From Clostridium sp. (GTDB lineage Bacteria > Bacillota > Clostridia > TANB77 > CAG-508), in contig JAHAKD010000003.1 of the NCBI GenBank assembly GCA_018371855.1, positions 1 to 64,000 of the forward strand: 64,000 nucleotides of DNA, given 5' to 3'. Below, piece after piece: positions 15,792-23,384 of the stretch. The notes below the pieces were generated by a model, which ran no database searches, was not told the origin of the DNA, and was given only the letters and a program-made list of their open reading frames with translations. How positions within the stretch are numbered: the stretch's first letter is position 1; each line of letters begins with the position of its first letter. The translations under genes and the position numbers were made by a program.

Positions 15792-15857
15792 ATTAAGGAA
15801 AACAAAGTTGTCCTTAATCACACAGAAGCTCTGCTGAGCTTCTAGTGTGTTAGAAAC
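15792..15857 (+). other. Candidate oriT of pMV158/MobM type
   Basis: Two stem-loops upstream of the relaxase gene. The first is ATTAAGGA / TCCTTAAT (15792-15799, 15811-15818). The second is CACACAGAAGCTC / GAGCTTCTAGTGTG with loop TGCT and one bulged A (15819-15849). The second ends in TAGTGTGTTA, the same sequence that surrounds the MobM nick (TAGTGTG/TTA) in the pMV158 oriT. The predicted nick is between G15849 and T15850. Confidence 0.75.
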
Positions 15858-15947
15858 TCATAAAAGTTTTATGAAAGAAATTTCAAAAGAGGTATTTTAA
15901 TTTGGTAGTCCTTCGAAGTCTATCTATAAAGAAAGGAAATAATATAA

Positions 15948-16898
15948 ATGAGTTATGCTATTATTAGAAATGCTAATTATAAAAAAGATAATTTGGCAGG
16001 TTTATATAAACATAACGAAAGAAAAAATACTAATTATTCAAATAAAGATATTAATAAAAATAATTCTATAAAAAATTATTCAATAAAAAAATGTAATACT
16101 ACTTATTCTAATGCTATTAAATTATTACAAAAAGAAAATGATTTAAAAGGAAGAATAATAAAAACTACAAATATTGTATGTGAATTTATAATTACATCAG
16201 ATAAAGATTTTTTCGATAATATTGGAGAAGAAGAAACAAAAAGATATTTCCAACTAGCATATGATTTTGTGGCAAGTTATAAAAATCTAGGAGAAGAATA
16301 TATTTTATCAGCAAAGGTCCATATGGACGAAAGCACTCCTCATTTACATCTAGTTTTTATTCCAGTTGTTCATACAAAAGATAAAAAAGGAAATCCAATA
16401 GATAAAATTGCGTGTAGTGAGTATTGGAAAGGTAAAGACAGCTATAAAAGATTGCAAGATAATTTTTATAAATATATTACGGACAACGGATTCAATTTAG
16501 AAAGAGGAAAAAAAAGAAAAGTAGAACATTTGAGTACAGAGAAATTAAAACAAATAACAAATTATGAAAACATAAAATACGAATTATCACAAGAAGAAAT
16601 ACAGCCGATAGATATAACAAATAAAGATTTAATAATAAAGCAGAATAAAGTATTAATTAAATATACAAATAAATTAAAAGTACAATTAAGTAAATCATAT
16701 TCAGCTATTAATAAAGTGGAAGAATTACAACAAGAAAATATAAATTTAAAATATGAAAATGAAGAATTAAAAAAAGAAAATTATAAACTAAAAAAATATA
16801 TTGAAAAAACTTTTGAGGTAGTAAAAAATCTTTTTAGTTTTCCTATTGATAGATTTCAACGTATAGTAAATAATTTTATTCAATATTTTGAAAAATAA
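15948..16898 (+). CDS. mobM-like: MobM/Pre family relaxase (MOB-V)
   Basis: 316 residues. Nicks the oriT and leads the transferred strand. MSYAIIRNANYKKDNLAGLY leads into the motif H22-N-E-R25, at the same position as the catalytic His22 of pMV158 MobM. The metal-binding motif HMDESTPHLHL (about 125-135) is intact, and IITSDKDFF and NGFNLERGKK match family blocks. It is shorter than pMV158 MobM (about 494 residues), mainly in the C-terminal coiled coil, which here is about 90 residues (KVEELQQENINLKYENEEL and on). The ribosome site is AAAGGAAA. It lies 90 bases after the predicted oriT, the usual arrangement. Confidence 0.92.
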   Translation: MSYAIIRNANYKKDNLAGLYKHNERKNTNYSNKDINKNNSIKNYSIKKCNTTYSNAIKLLQKENDLKGRIIKTTNIVCEFIITSDKDFFDNIGEEETKRYFQLAYDFVASYKNLGEEYILSAKVHMDESTPHLHLVFIPVVHTKDKKGNPIDKIACSEYWKGKDSYKRLQDNFYKYITDNGFNLERGKKRKVEHLSTEKLKQITNYENIKYELSQEEIQPIDITNKDLIIKQNKVLIKYTNKLKVQLSKSYSAINKVEELQQENINLKYENEELKKENYKLKKYIEKTFEVVKNLFSFPIDRFQRIVNNFIQYFEK

Positions 16899-16930
16899 AA
16901 GGCAAATAATTATTAATTATTTGCCTTTTT
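16897..16930. terminator. Convergent terminator between relaxase and XRE genes
   Basis: AAAAGGCAAATAATTA and TAATTATTTGCCTTTT form a long stem; A/T tracts on both sides serve both strands. Confidence 0.8.
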
Positions 16931-16933
16931 ATA

Positions 16934-17173
16934 TTATTCATCTTTTACATCTTTAAATAATTTGTCATCAAAGAAATCTTTTAATGTTATGCCAAAAGCT
17001 TCACAAATATGTAACAATGTAGAAATTCTTGGATTGTGTGTTTCATTATTCATAAATGAAAGTAATGTAGTATGAGGTAATCCTGATAAAGTTGATACCT
17101 TATTAATTGTTATTTTTCTTTCTTTTGCTAAATTTAAAATTCTTTGTCTAATAGCTTCTTCTAAAGTTAACAT
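16934..17173 (-). CDS. XRE-family HTH regulator
   Basis: 79 residues, essentially one Cro/C1-type helix-turn-helix domain: RQRILNLAKERKITINKVST, then LSGLPHTTLLSFMNNETHNP, ending ICEAFGITLKDFFDD. It is divergent from the next gene, and two similar operator-like palindromes flank that gene's promoter, so this protein is the most likely ligand. The ribosome site is GAGGTG nine bases from ATG. It probably acts as the repressor of the element's early region. Confidence 0.9.
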   Translation of the reverse strand: MLTLEEAIRQRILNLAKERKITINKVSTLSGLPHTTLLSFMNNETHNPRISTLLHICEAFGITLKDFFDDKLFKDVKDE

Positions 17174-17221
17174 TAATATTTCACCTCGAAATTAGTCTAG
17201 CAAAAATGTAAGAATAATGAC

Positions 17222-17298
17222 GTCGGTATAATGACAAAAAATTATTGACAAATGAAATTCAAACATTGTATAATTTTTAAAACAGTCGAAATAACGAC
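17222..17298 (+). promoter_or_regulatory. Divergent control region: consensus promoter between two operators
   Basis: Promoter TTGACA (17245-17250), 18-base spacer, TATAAT (17269-17274). It is flanked by GTCGGTATAATGAC (17222-17235) and GTCGAAATAACGAC (17285-17298), which share GTCGNNATAANGAC. The second is a GTCG...CGAC palindrome. The two sites are 63 bp apart, six helical turns, suggesting looping or double-site repression. Confidence 0.75.
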
Positions 17299-17330
17299 GT
17301 ATAAAATAGATATAAAAGGACTGATAATAA

Positions 17331-17669
17331 ATGAAAAAATTAAAATATGAAACTAATAAAGATAATTTATTAAGTAAAATATTTGAACAAAGGGAAGATG
17401 AATTGTATGAGATAAAAAATAATGAAAGAAAATTAATTTCTCAAAAATCGAAAGACTATTCAAATATCGATATTGCAATAGATAATTTACCAGATACCCT
17501 TACTGAAACTAGAAAAGGTATAAAAGATAGTATAGAAAAATATTTAGAAAGACTTAATGAAATACAAGGAATAGAGAATGAAAAATTTTATAAAGAAGGT
17601 TTTTCTGATGCAATAAAATTGATTTTTAGTTGTTGTGGAAATGAGAACAATAAAGAAAAAGACCTATAA
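17331..17669 (+). CDS. Small element protein, DUF6809-like
   Basis: 112 residues, no enzyme motif. MKKLKYETNKDNLLSKIFEQ is followed by charged helices and the C-terminal FYKEGFSDAIKLIFSCCG. The YxxGFxxGxxL-type end and length resemble DUF6809 proteins carried by clostridial phages and integrative elements; I am not certain of this. It is the only gene under the strong operator-flanked promoter, so it is probably the most tightly regulated product of the element. Confidence 0.65.
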   Translation: MKKLKYETNKDNLLSKIFEQREDELYEIKNNERKLISQKSKDYSNIDIAIDNLPDTLTETRKGIKDSIEKYLERLNEIQGIENEKFYKEGFSDAIKLIFSCCGNENNKEKDL

Positions 17670-17683
17670 TGTATAGGTCTTTT
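17658..17683. terminator. Convergent terminator
   Basis: AAAGACCTATA / TATAGGTCTTT with loop ATG overlaps the stop of the plus-strand gene. It is flanked by A and T tracts and serves the minus-strand GIY-YIG gene too. Confidence 0.85.
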
Positions 17684-17699
17684 CAGTATTTATATTAAA

Positions 17700-18509
17700 T
17701 TAATTATTAATAGCCAATTTGTTAAAAAGTTCATCGTTATCTAAAATAAATCCTTTTTTCTTAAATACAGTAAGATACAACTTTATTTTATAATCTAGTT
17801 CTTCTAATAAATCACTTAATTCTTGATTTAAATCATCATCAAGTTCGATGAAATGTTTTGTATCTATAGTATCCATTGCTTGATAAAGGTTATAAAAATT
17901 GCCTAATAACAATGTATAATTAACTTGATAATATTTATATTTTGATAAACTTTTATCAAAATGGTCTAATTTATCTTCAAATTTTAAAAGTGTATTTTTG
18001 CCATAGGTAGCAATTTCATTCCAATTTTTGTTTTCTTTACTGTTATATATAAGTGAAGCCATAATGTTATTAGAATCAATTATTTCTTGAAATTGGTTAA
18101 ATCCATATATTGTTGATTCGTAATAGCTAATCCAATATTGTTCTTTTTCATCTAATATTGTTTTATCACAATATTCTAAAACTTTGAATTTTATATTGTC
18201 CATAGTTTTATTGTTATTTTTTAAAGTGGATACAATTTTGCAATATAAATAATTTCCTGAGAATAAAGGTATCCTTTTATTGTATATTTCATCTTCTAGA
18301 AGGAAAAATTTTTTAATTTTTGTTTTATGTCCGGATTTTCTAGTATAAATATTAGCAGATTTACCTATATATAATGGAATATAATCATTTTTATCTATGC
18401 CTTCAATATACATCAAATATATTCCACTGGTTTTATCCTTTGTATCAACATCTTTTAGTTTAATTATTTGTGTATTATATAGCTTTTTTACTTCTTCAAA
18501 ACTTTTCAT
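17700..18509 (-). CDS. GIY-YIG endonuclease domain protein
   Basis: 269 residues. The nuclease motif is complete: G29-I-Y31, Y47-I-G49, R57 in the following helix (IYTRKSGH), E123 in LDEKEQYWI, and N138 (YGFNQ). These are the catalytic Tyr/Arg, metal-binding Glu and structural Asn of the family. The spacing between YIG and Glu is longer than in UvrC (extra segment at about 68-105). The C-terminal half (from about 150) is helical with no recognised domain. No intron or homing context is visible; as a solo cargo gene it may act against other mobile DNA. It has its own palindrome-controlled promoter. Confidence 0.85.
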   Translation of the reverse strand: MKSFEEVKKLYNTQIIKLKDVDTKDKTSGIYLMYIEGIDKNDYIPLYIGKSANIYTRKSGHKTKIKKFFLLEDEIYNKRIPLFSGNYLYCKIVSTLKNNNKTMDNIKFKVLEYCDKTILDEKEQYWISYYESTIYGFNQFQEIIDSNNIMASLIYNSKENKNWNEIATYGKNTLLKFEDKLDHFDKSLSKYKYYQVNYTLLLGNFYNLYQAMDTIDTKHFIELDDDLNQELSDLLEELDYKIKLYLTVFKKKGFILDNDELFNKLAINN

Positions 18510-18548
18510 AATAATTTAACTCCTTTATAACTTTATATGCTTAAAATC

Positions 18549-18594
18549 AGTATAGCATTTTTACTTAATCAATACAATAAATTTGATTAAGTAA
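18549..18594 (-). promoter_or_regulatory. Promoter and palindromic operator of the GIY-YIG gene
   Basis: On the minus strand: TTGTAT (18572-18577), 17-base spacer, TATACT (18549-18554). A perfect 12-bp inverted repeat, TTACTTAATCAA (18561-18572) and TTGATTAAGTAA (18583-18594), straddles the -35 box with a 10-base centre. Confidence 0.75.
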
Positions 18595-18617
18595 TTAAAC
18601 TTATTTTCTTAAAAAAT

Positions 18618-18647
18618 AAAAGGCAAGTATAAAAAAACTTGCCTTTT
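18618..18647 (-). terminator. Terminator of the Spo0A-C gene
   Basis: AAAAGGCAAGT / ACTTGCCTTTT stem; on the minus strand it is followed by ATTTTTT. Confidence 0.8.
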
Positions 18648-18677
18648 GGTAGAATTAATGACTTCTTTAGTAAAGGG

Positions 18678-19061
18678 TTATATAGTAGAGTCTTTTAGCT
18701 GAAGTAGAGCTGAAAAACTCTCATATAAATTTAGTGGAGTAATTGAACTTATGTCAGTATCATATTTGAAAATTTGTGGAAAAACATTTACATATTTTTT
18801 CTTATCCACAGTATCAAAGCATTTAAAAATATTAGATTTTATGGTTACAGCACTTTTATTTATTTCTTTACTTAAAATCTTAATACACTGACTATAAGAT
18901 AAGTCGTCATTTTTATTAATATAAGAAATTAGAATTATATTTTTTAAATAAACAGTACCAATGCTTGTAAGTTTAAATCCTAGTTTCATTAATAAAATAA
19001 ATACTTTCTTATTTAAATGTTCAATTTCTCTGTCGTTGGTAGAATAAGTGTATTTACTCAT
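18678..19061 (-). CDS. Free-standing Spo0A C-terminal DNA-binding domain protein
   Basis: 127 residues. The segment LLMKLGFKLTSIGTVYLKNI through YSQCIKILSKEINKSAVTI, then KSNIFKCFDTV and IFKYDTDISSITPLNLYESF lines up with the Spo0A effector domain (the IGVPAHIKGYLYLREAI region, the recognition helix with TASRVER, and the FGYT...KPTNSEFI end). There is no receiver domain. It could compete for or read 0A boxes, or control the element's own genes in step with sporulation. Similar single-domain proteins are known on clostridial mobile elements. Ribosome site is AAAGGGG. Confidence 0.75.
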   Translation of the reverse strand: MSKYTYSTNDREIEHLNKKVFILLMKLGFKLTSIGTVYLKNIILISYINKNDDLSYSQCIKILSKEINKSAVTIKSNIFKCFDTVDKKKYVNVFPQIFKYDTDISSITPLNLYESFSALLQLKDSTI

Positions 19062-19284
19062 AATACAACTAAGCCCCTTTATATTAGAATTTTTACAACT
19101 CTTCTATCAACCTTGCCTAAATTATAATTGGATATATGAGATAATTCAAATTGTATAAATTATATGTTTTAGAAACTTAATTATATAAAATGGAAACAAA
19201 AAGTATAAAAATAATATTAATTACAGTAAAAAATAAAGCCATAAAGGAAAATAACAAAAAATTATACATTTTGGAAACTTTTCG

Positions 19285-19627
19285 AAATAAAAAAGACTGC
19301 CTAGAAGGGCAGTCTTCCCATTTCAACTAAGTTGTATATATCAAGATGAAAATAAATGGTTCATCAGTAATTAGTGTGCTGTACTCATTAATTCTACCAT
19401 TTTCTCTACCAGCCTTCCTGCCGAAGTCTCGTATCTATTTTTACATAGATAAACTACTAAAAGCTAGTGAATTACAGATAGTGCTGATAGGGGAATCAGA
19501 CATTTCTTAAAACACCATCAAGCATTCGGCATACTTGAAACTACTTATTAGTAATTTTTATCAAGCATACACAATGCTTAACGGGCTTAAATTAAGTTAT
19601 GTTGACACCCTATATAAAAATGATACT
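19285..19627 (-). ncRNA. Candidate structured non-coding RNA, about 340 nt
   Basis: No open frame of note in this 700-base gap. On the minus strand a good promoter (19634-19662) and a terminator (AAGACTGCC / GGCAGTCTT with T-run, 19285-19316) frame about 340 nt. Within it are stem-loops AAGCAT / ATGCTT (19564-19580), CAAGCAT / ATACTTG allowing one G-U (19519-19537), CTGAT / ATCAG (19484-19499), TATCTAT / ATAGATA (19432-19451) and CAACT / AGTTG (19324-19334). ATGCTTGAT occurs twice as a direct repeat. It is markedly richer in G+C than the flanking spacer. I cannot assign it to a known RNA class. The rest of the gap (19062-19284, 19663-19759) is AT-rich with nothing visible. Confidence 0.5.
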
Positions 19628-19633
19628 GACATA

Positions 19634-19662
19634 ATTATACCATAAGTTGACATAAAAATCAA
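19634..19662 (-). promoter_or_regulatory. Promoter of the candidate ncRNA
   Basis: On the minus strand TTGATT (19657-19662), 17-base spacer, TATAAT (19634-19639). The spacer and flanks hold three TTGACA/CTGACA-type boxes (19602-19607, 19626-19631, 19647-19652 on the plus strand) that may be regulator sites. Confidence 0.6.
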
Positions 19663-19759
19663 ACTGTATATTAGCTTATATAATTATATTATTAAATAAT
19701 TTGTAAATTAATAACCCATATGCTAAAATAAATTAAAATATAATAAATGGGAGAATTCT

Positions 19760-20467
19760 ATGTACGATATAAATAATATAAATATAGGAAAAATAATTAG
19801 AGAATTACGAAAAGAAAAACATTTATCTTTAGAACAAGTAGGAAAAGAAATAAATAAATCAAAATCTACAGTATATAAATATGAAGAAGGATATTTAGAG
19901 CCAGATTTAAGAACATTATTATTATTGGCAAATGTATTTGGAATAAATATAGAGGGATTCTTTAATAAAGAAAAAACAAAAATAACAACAAGAGATATAA
20001 ACCCCTTTAAAACAGATAAATTGTATATGTATTATATGGGAAATAAATCAGTAATAATTTCTATTATAACTATAGAAAATTTAACATATCAAAAGGCAAC
20101 TTTTTATAATGGTGTTACATCCGACTCCATAGAAGGCTTTAGATATATGAAATACGAAGGTTCATTACAGGCAGAAAAAGATGACGCATATTTTATATTT
20201 GAAACAGGAGAAAAATTTGATTTTGAAAAAGTATTAATTCAAGTAAAATTACCAGAGAAAAGAACCAATAAATATTATGGATATATTGCGTCAGATCGTT
20301 CAGCGGAAAAATGCGTAATATTAGATAAATATATTGATAATCAAAAAGAGTTAAGAAAATTAGTAGAAGAATTAAATGTAACTGATGAAGAAATAGATAA
20401 TATTAAGAGAAATCAATACTGGAATATAGATATATCAGCAGATAAAGAAGTAAGAAAGAAATTTTAG
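19760..20467 (+). CDS. XRE-family regulator with a C-terminal effector-like domain
   Basis: 235 residues. The N-terminal 65 residues are a Cro/C1 helix-turn-helix (IGKIIRELRKEKHLSLEQVG, NKSKSTVYKYEEG, LLLLANVFGINIEGFF). The remaining 160 residues are a beta-rich region (YMYYMGNKSVIISIITIENL, FIFETGEKFDFEKVLIQVKL) with no recognised motif, perhaps a ligand or protein-sensing domain. Ribosome site GGGAGA. It faces away from the candidate RNA gene and precedes the excision and integration module, so it probably governs the lysogeny-like switch of the element. Confidence 0.85.
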   Translation: MYDINNINIGKIIRELRKEKHLSLEQVGKEINKSKSTVYKYEEGYLEPDLRTLLLLANVFGINIEGFFNKEKTKITTRDINPFKTDKLYMYYMGNKSVIISIITIENLTYQKATFYNGVTSDSIEGFRYMKYEGSLQAEKDDAYFIFETGEKFDFEKVLIQVKLPEKRTNKYYGYIASDRSAEKCVILDKYIDNQKELRKLVEELNVTDEEIDNIKRNQYWNIDISADKEVRKKF

Positions 20468-20493
20468 AATAGCTAAATGCTATTCTTTTTTTT
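20466..20493 (+). terminator. Terminator after the XRE regulator
   Basis: AGAATAGC / GCTATTCT with loop TAAAT and a run of eight T. Confidence 0.88.
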
Positions 20494-20537
20494 ACGTTCC
20501 TTTACACTTTTTTACACTATATTATAAAAAATTATAT

Positions 20538-20585
20538 TACCATATAAACTTTTAAGTTTTAATAAACTTTTTAGTTTATATGGTA
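20538..20585. promoter_or_regulatory. Long inverted repeat upstream of the recombination operon
   Basis: TACCATATAAACT (20538-20550) and AGTTTATATGGTA (20573-20585) are perfect 13-bp arms. Nested inside are AAGTTT / AAACTT. It lies about 65 bases before the first gene of the operon and has no T-run, so it is an operator, attenuator or replication/nick signal rather than a plain terminator. Confidence 0.55.
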
Positions 20586-20649
20586 TTTTTCATATTAATA
20601 TATAAGTAACCTAGGTAATATAAAGCTCCGCGGAAATAAAGGAGAAAAT

Positions 20650-21075
20650 ATGGAAAATAGAATTAAGGTTACTAAAAGCAAAATAAAGAGATACCTTCAA
20701 AATTATACGGATTTAAACCACTTAATAAAAAGGCGAGAATTAAAATGGATATTAGGGAAAGGGCCAACATTAGATGAGTGGAGAGATGGAAAAAATACAG
20801 TAGAAAATCAAGCTATAAACTTAATAGAAGATAATAAATTAAAAGAGCTACGATTTTTTAAAAATAATATTGATAAGTATTTATTAATATTAAAAAATAC
20901 AAAAGATAAAAAACTATATAAATATATAATTTTCAAATATATAAAAAAGAATTCAGATGAGGAAATAGAAAATGTATTTAATAGTGTTAATGTACAAAAA
21001 TTAGATAAAAAATCAATTAATTATTTGTATATTAATTTAAAGAAAGAGTTAAATAAAAAAAGAGGAAATAATTAA
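20650..21075 (+). CDS. Hypothetical element protein, possibly ArpU/RinA-like activator
   Basis: 141 residues. MENRIKVTKSKIKRYLQNYT begins a basic helical half; the C-terminal part (KLYKYIIFKYIKKNSDEEIE and KKSINYLYINLKKELNKK) has the spacing of the sigma-4-like helix-turn-helix in phage late activators of the ArpU/RinA type. The resemblance is weak. It opens a five-gene operon with tight overlaps (the stop shares bases with the next start) that ends with Xis and Int. Ribosome site AAAGGAG. Confidence 0.6.
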   Translation: MENRIKVTKSKIKRYLQNYTDLNHLIKRRELKWILGKGPTLDEWRDGKNTVENQAINLIEDNKLKELRFFKNNIDKYLLILKNTKDKKLYKYIIFKYIKKNSDEEIENVFNSVNVQKLDKKSINYLYINLKKELNKKRGNN

Positions 21076-21617
21076 TGAAAAAGAAATTAAAAAATAAAAA
21101 TTTTACTACCTTCCCTACTGAAAAAGAGCCTATTAGAGTTTTATATAAAAAAGTAGGTCAAGCACCAGAAGTCAAAATTATTAATGATATTTTTAAACTA
21201 AAAAAATTTATTGTTATGAAAGACCTTTCGATAATACCTTATGAAAAACTATTTATAATTTGCAATAATAATAAATTAGCCAATTATATGCGACCTAATA
21301 TATTTTTGCCACTTAAACGAATATTGGGAGATTTAATTGTAGTTAATATAGACAAAAATGCTCGTGAATTTAGAAGTTTATCGCAAGAAGAAATTATATG
21401 GTATTCAAGAGATTTAATAAATAAATCTCCTAAAAATACAATCAAAAATATAAAGAAACAAAAGATAAACATTTATACAGACACTTACGAAAGAGGTTTT
21501 GAAGATAATAGATATAATAAACCAACCAATTTTGAAAAAACATTAATAAGTGTACTTATAAATCTAGAATTGGTTTTGGCAAGTATTTTAAAGAATAATG
21601 GAGCTGATAAAAAATGA
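21075..21617 (+). CDS. DUF3846-like element protein
   Basis: 180 residues. IRVLYKKVGQAPEVKIINDI, then KLFIICNNNKLANYMRPNIF, then LGDLIVVNIDKNAREFRSLS and QEEI match the general DUF3846 pattern: a viral or element-borne alpha-beta domain of unknown role (xVx PG.xPxVxxI ... GxxxVV ... FxSLTxEE). A C-terminal helix may add a partner surface. It overlaps both neighbours by 1-4 bases, so translation is coupled. Confidence 0.65.
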   Translation: MKKKLKNKNFTTFPTEKEPIRVLYKKVGQAPEVKIINDIFKLKKFIVMKDLSIIPYEKLFIICNNNKLANYMRPNIFLPLKRILGDLIVVNIDKNAREFRSLSQEEIIWYSRDLINKSPKNTIKNIKKQKINIYTDTYERGFEDNRYNKPTNFEKTLISVLINLELVLASILKNNGADKK

Positions 21618-21877
21618 ATAAGAAAGAATTAGAAAAAAGAATAGAAGGACTGAATGAATATATGCTTTCTGATACAGATAAAAAATTACTAATGTTAAGT
21701 ATTTCCAGTGATTATACATATAACAAAGCAATAGCATTGATTAATAAAGATAGTAAAGAGAAAGACTGGTATTCTGTAGAGTATAAAAATTGTTTTAAAA
21801 CTTGGAATGAAGCTGAAGCATTTTTAGACGGTTTATGCTTAGCAAAAAATACGAATTTTAATGAAATGGAACGATAA
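21614..21877 (+). CDS. Hypothetical small element protein
   Basis: 87 residues, acidic, helical start (MNKKELEKRIEGLNEYMLSD), then DWYSVEYKNCFKTWNEAEAF ending in LDGLCLAKNTNF. I do not recognise a family. It overlaps the upstream gene by 4 bases (ATGA) and precedes the Xis-like gene in the operon. Confidence 0.65.
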   Translation: MNKKELEKRIEGLNEYMLSDTDKKLLMLSISSDYTYNKAIALINKDSKEKDWYSVEYKNCFKTWNEAEAFLDGLCLAKNTNFNEMER

Positions 21878-21892
21878 AAGTGGAGGTGGAAA

Positions 21893-22162
21893 ATGAATAA
21901 CATTACTGAAAATAATAATACCAATATAGTTGATACAAAAGAAAATTTAAAAGAGCAAATAGTAATGAATTACTTAGAAAAGTCCAAAAATCCTTTTGCT
22001 ATATTAACTGCTAAGGATATTTCAAAAGATTTACATATTGGAATAAACCAAGCTTATGATTTACTCAAACAAAATGATTTCCCCAGTATTACAATAGGTA
22101 AAAGAAAAACTGTCACTTTAGCTTCTTACCTATTATGGAAAATAAATAAAAAGGGGGTGTAA
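21893..22162 (+). CDS. Excisionase-like winged-helix protein
   Basis: 89 residues. The C-terminal half LTAKDISKDLHIGINQAYDL, LKQNDFPSITIGKRKTVTLA is the MerR/Xis-type winged helix found in excisionases of tyrosine-integrase elements. It lies three bases before the integrase gene, the classic xis-int order. It should bend attachment-site DNA and direct the integrase toward excision. Ribosome site GTGGAGGTGG. Confidence 0.85.
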   Translation: MNNITENNNTNIVDTKENLKEQIVMNYLEKSKNPFAILTAKDISKDLHIGINQAYDLLKQNDFPSITIGKRKTVTLASYLLWKINKKGV

Positions 22163-22165
22163 ATT

Positions 22166-23384
22166 ATGCCAACAAAAGGAAGTAGCGAAGGATTTATATA
22201 TTTTAATAAACAAAGAAAGCGTTGGAATGCACAATATAGTGAATATAATGTAACAACTGGGAAGCTTCAAAAGAAAACTAAAAGCTTTAAAAATGAGGAT
22301 GAAGCAAGAAAATATTTAGGGACTATTATGTATCAAAAAGAGAATCCAATTTATATTGAACATAATGGAATACCTATATGTGAAGTTATGAAATCAAATT
22401 TAAAATTAAAATTAGATACTAATCAAATTAGTCCTACGCAGTTTGGACGAGTTTCAAAAACAATAGAACAAATAGAAAAAGAACCTATTGGCATAAAAAA
22501 TATTGATGAAGTAACACCTAATGAAATTCAACAATATCTTAATTCTTTACAATATTTAAGTAACTCCTCAATAAAAAAAGTATATCAACAATTTAATCAA
22601 GCATTTAAAATTGCAATAAATAAAGGATATTTAATGCAAAATCCAATGACTAATGTTATACAACCAAGAAGTGTAAAAGAAGATAAAATAGTAAGAGCCT
22701 TAACAGTTGATGAACAACAAAATTTTACAGAATATTTAATGAGTAAAGATTTAGAAAAATGTAGATATAAAAATGTATTTCTACTTCAAATGTACTTGGG
22801 ACTGCGAGTTAGTGAGGCTCTTGCTCTTACAACACATGATATTGATTTAAGAACAAAAAGGATAAATATACATAGAACATTAACAACTGATGAAAATAAT
22901 CTGATTATAATGGGAAATAAAACTAAAACATATAGTGGAAAAAGAATTGTGCCTATACCAGAATTTTTATATCCTAATATAATGGAACAAATGAAAGTTG
23001 CAAATGATATGGAAAATAATGAAGAAAAACTGCTATTTAAGCCTACTAATTCAAGATACACAAAAAGAGAGAATGTAAATTCTGAATTGAAAAGAATATT
23101 AAAAAAACAATTTAATATTACGGATATCTCAACACATAGTTTACGACATACATATGGTACAAGGTGTATTGAAGCTCGGCGTAGCCCCAGTAGTAGTACA
23201 AAGATTAATGGGGCATAAAGATATAGGTGTTACGCTAAATACATACACCTCAGTTTTTGATAAATTTAAAGAACAAGAAATCGATAAAGTAAATCAATAT
23301 TATATGAACGAAAACCTAATTACAAATAATAATAATATAATCAATATTAAAAATGATAATATAAAACTATTAGAAGATAGATAA
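22166..23384 (+). pseudogene. Tyrosine integrase, disrupted by a +1 frameshift
   Basis: Reading from ATG 22166 gives an AP2-like N-terminal arm-binding region (GFIYFNKQRKRWNAQYSEYN), a SAM-like core-binding domain, and catalytic R214 (LGLRVSEAL) and H324-S-L-R327. The frame then runs into a stop at 23216. The correct continuation is in another frame from about 23178: GVAPVVVQRLMGHKDIGVTL and NTYTSVFDKF, with the His of MGH and the nucleophilic Tyr codon at 23244-23246. One extra C near 23177 (GCT-C-GGC) explains the shift. Joined length about 405 residues, normal for the family. As read, the enzyme lacks its nucleophile, so integration and excision would fail unless the base is a sequencing error. 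Confidence 0.88.

Noticed and set aside
23154..23384. A separate 76-codon gene starting with ATG after the integrase
   Set aside because: It is the C-terminal end of the same integrase in the shifted frame; it has no ribosome site and carries the catalytic Tyr of the upstream protein.
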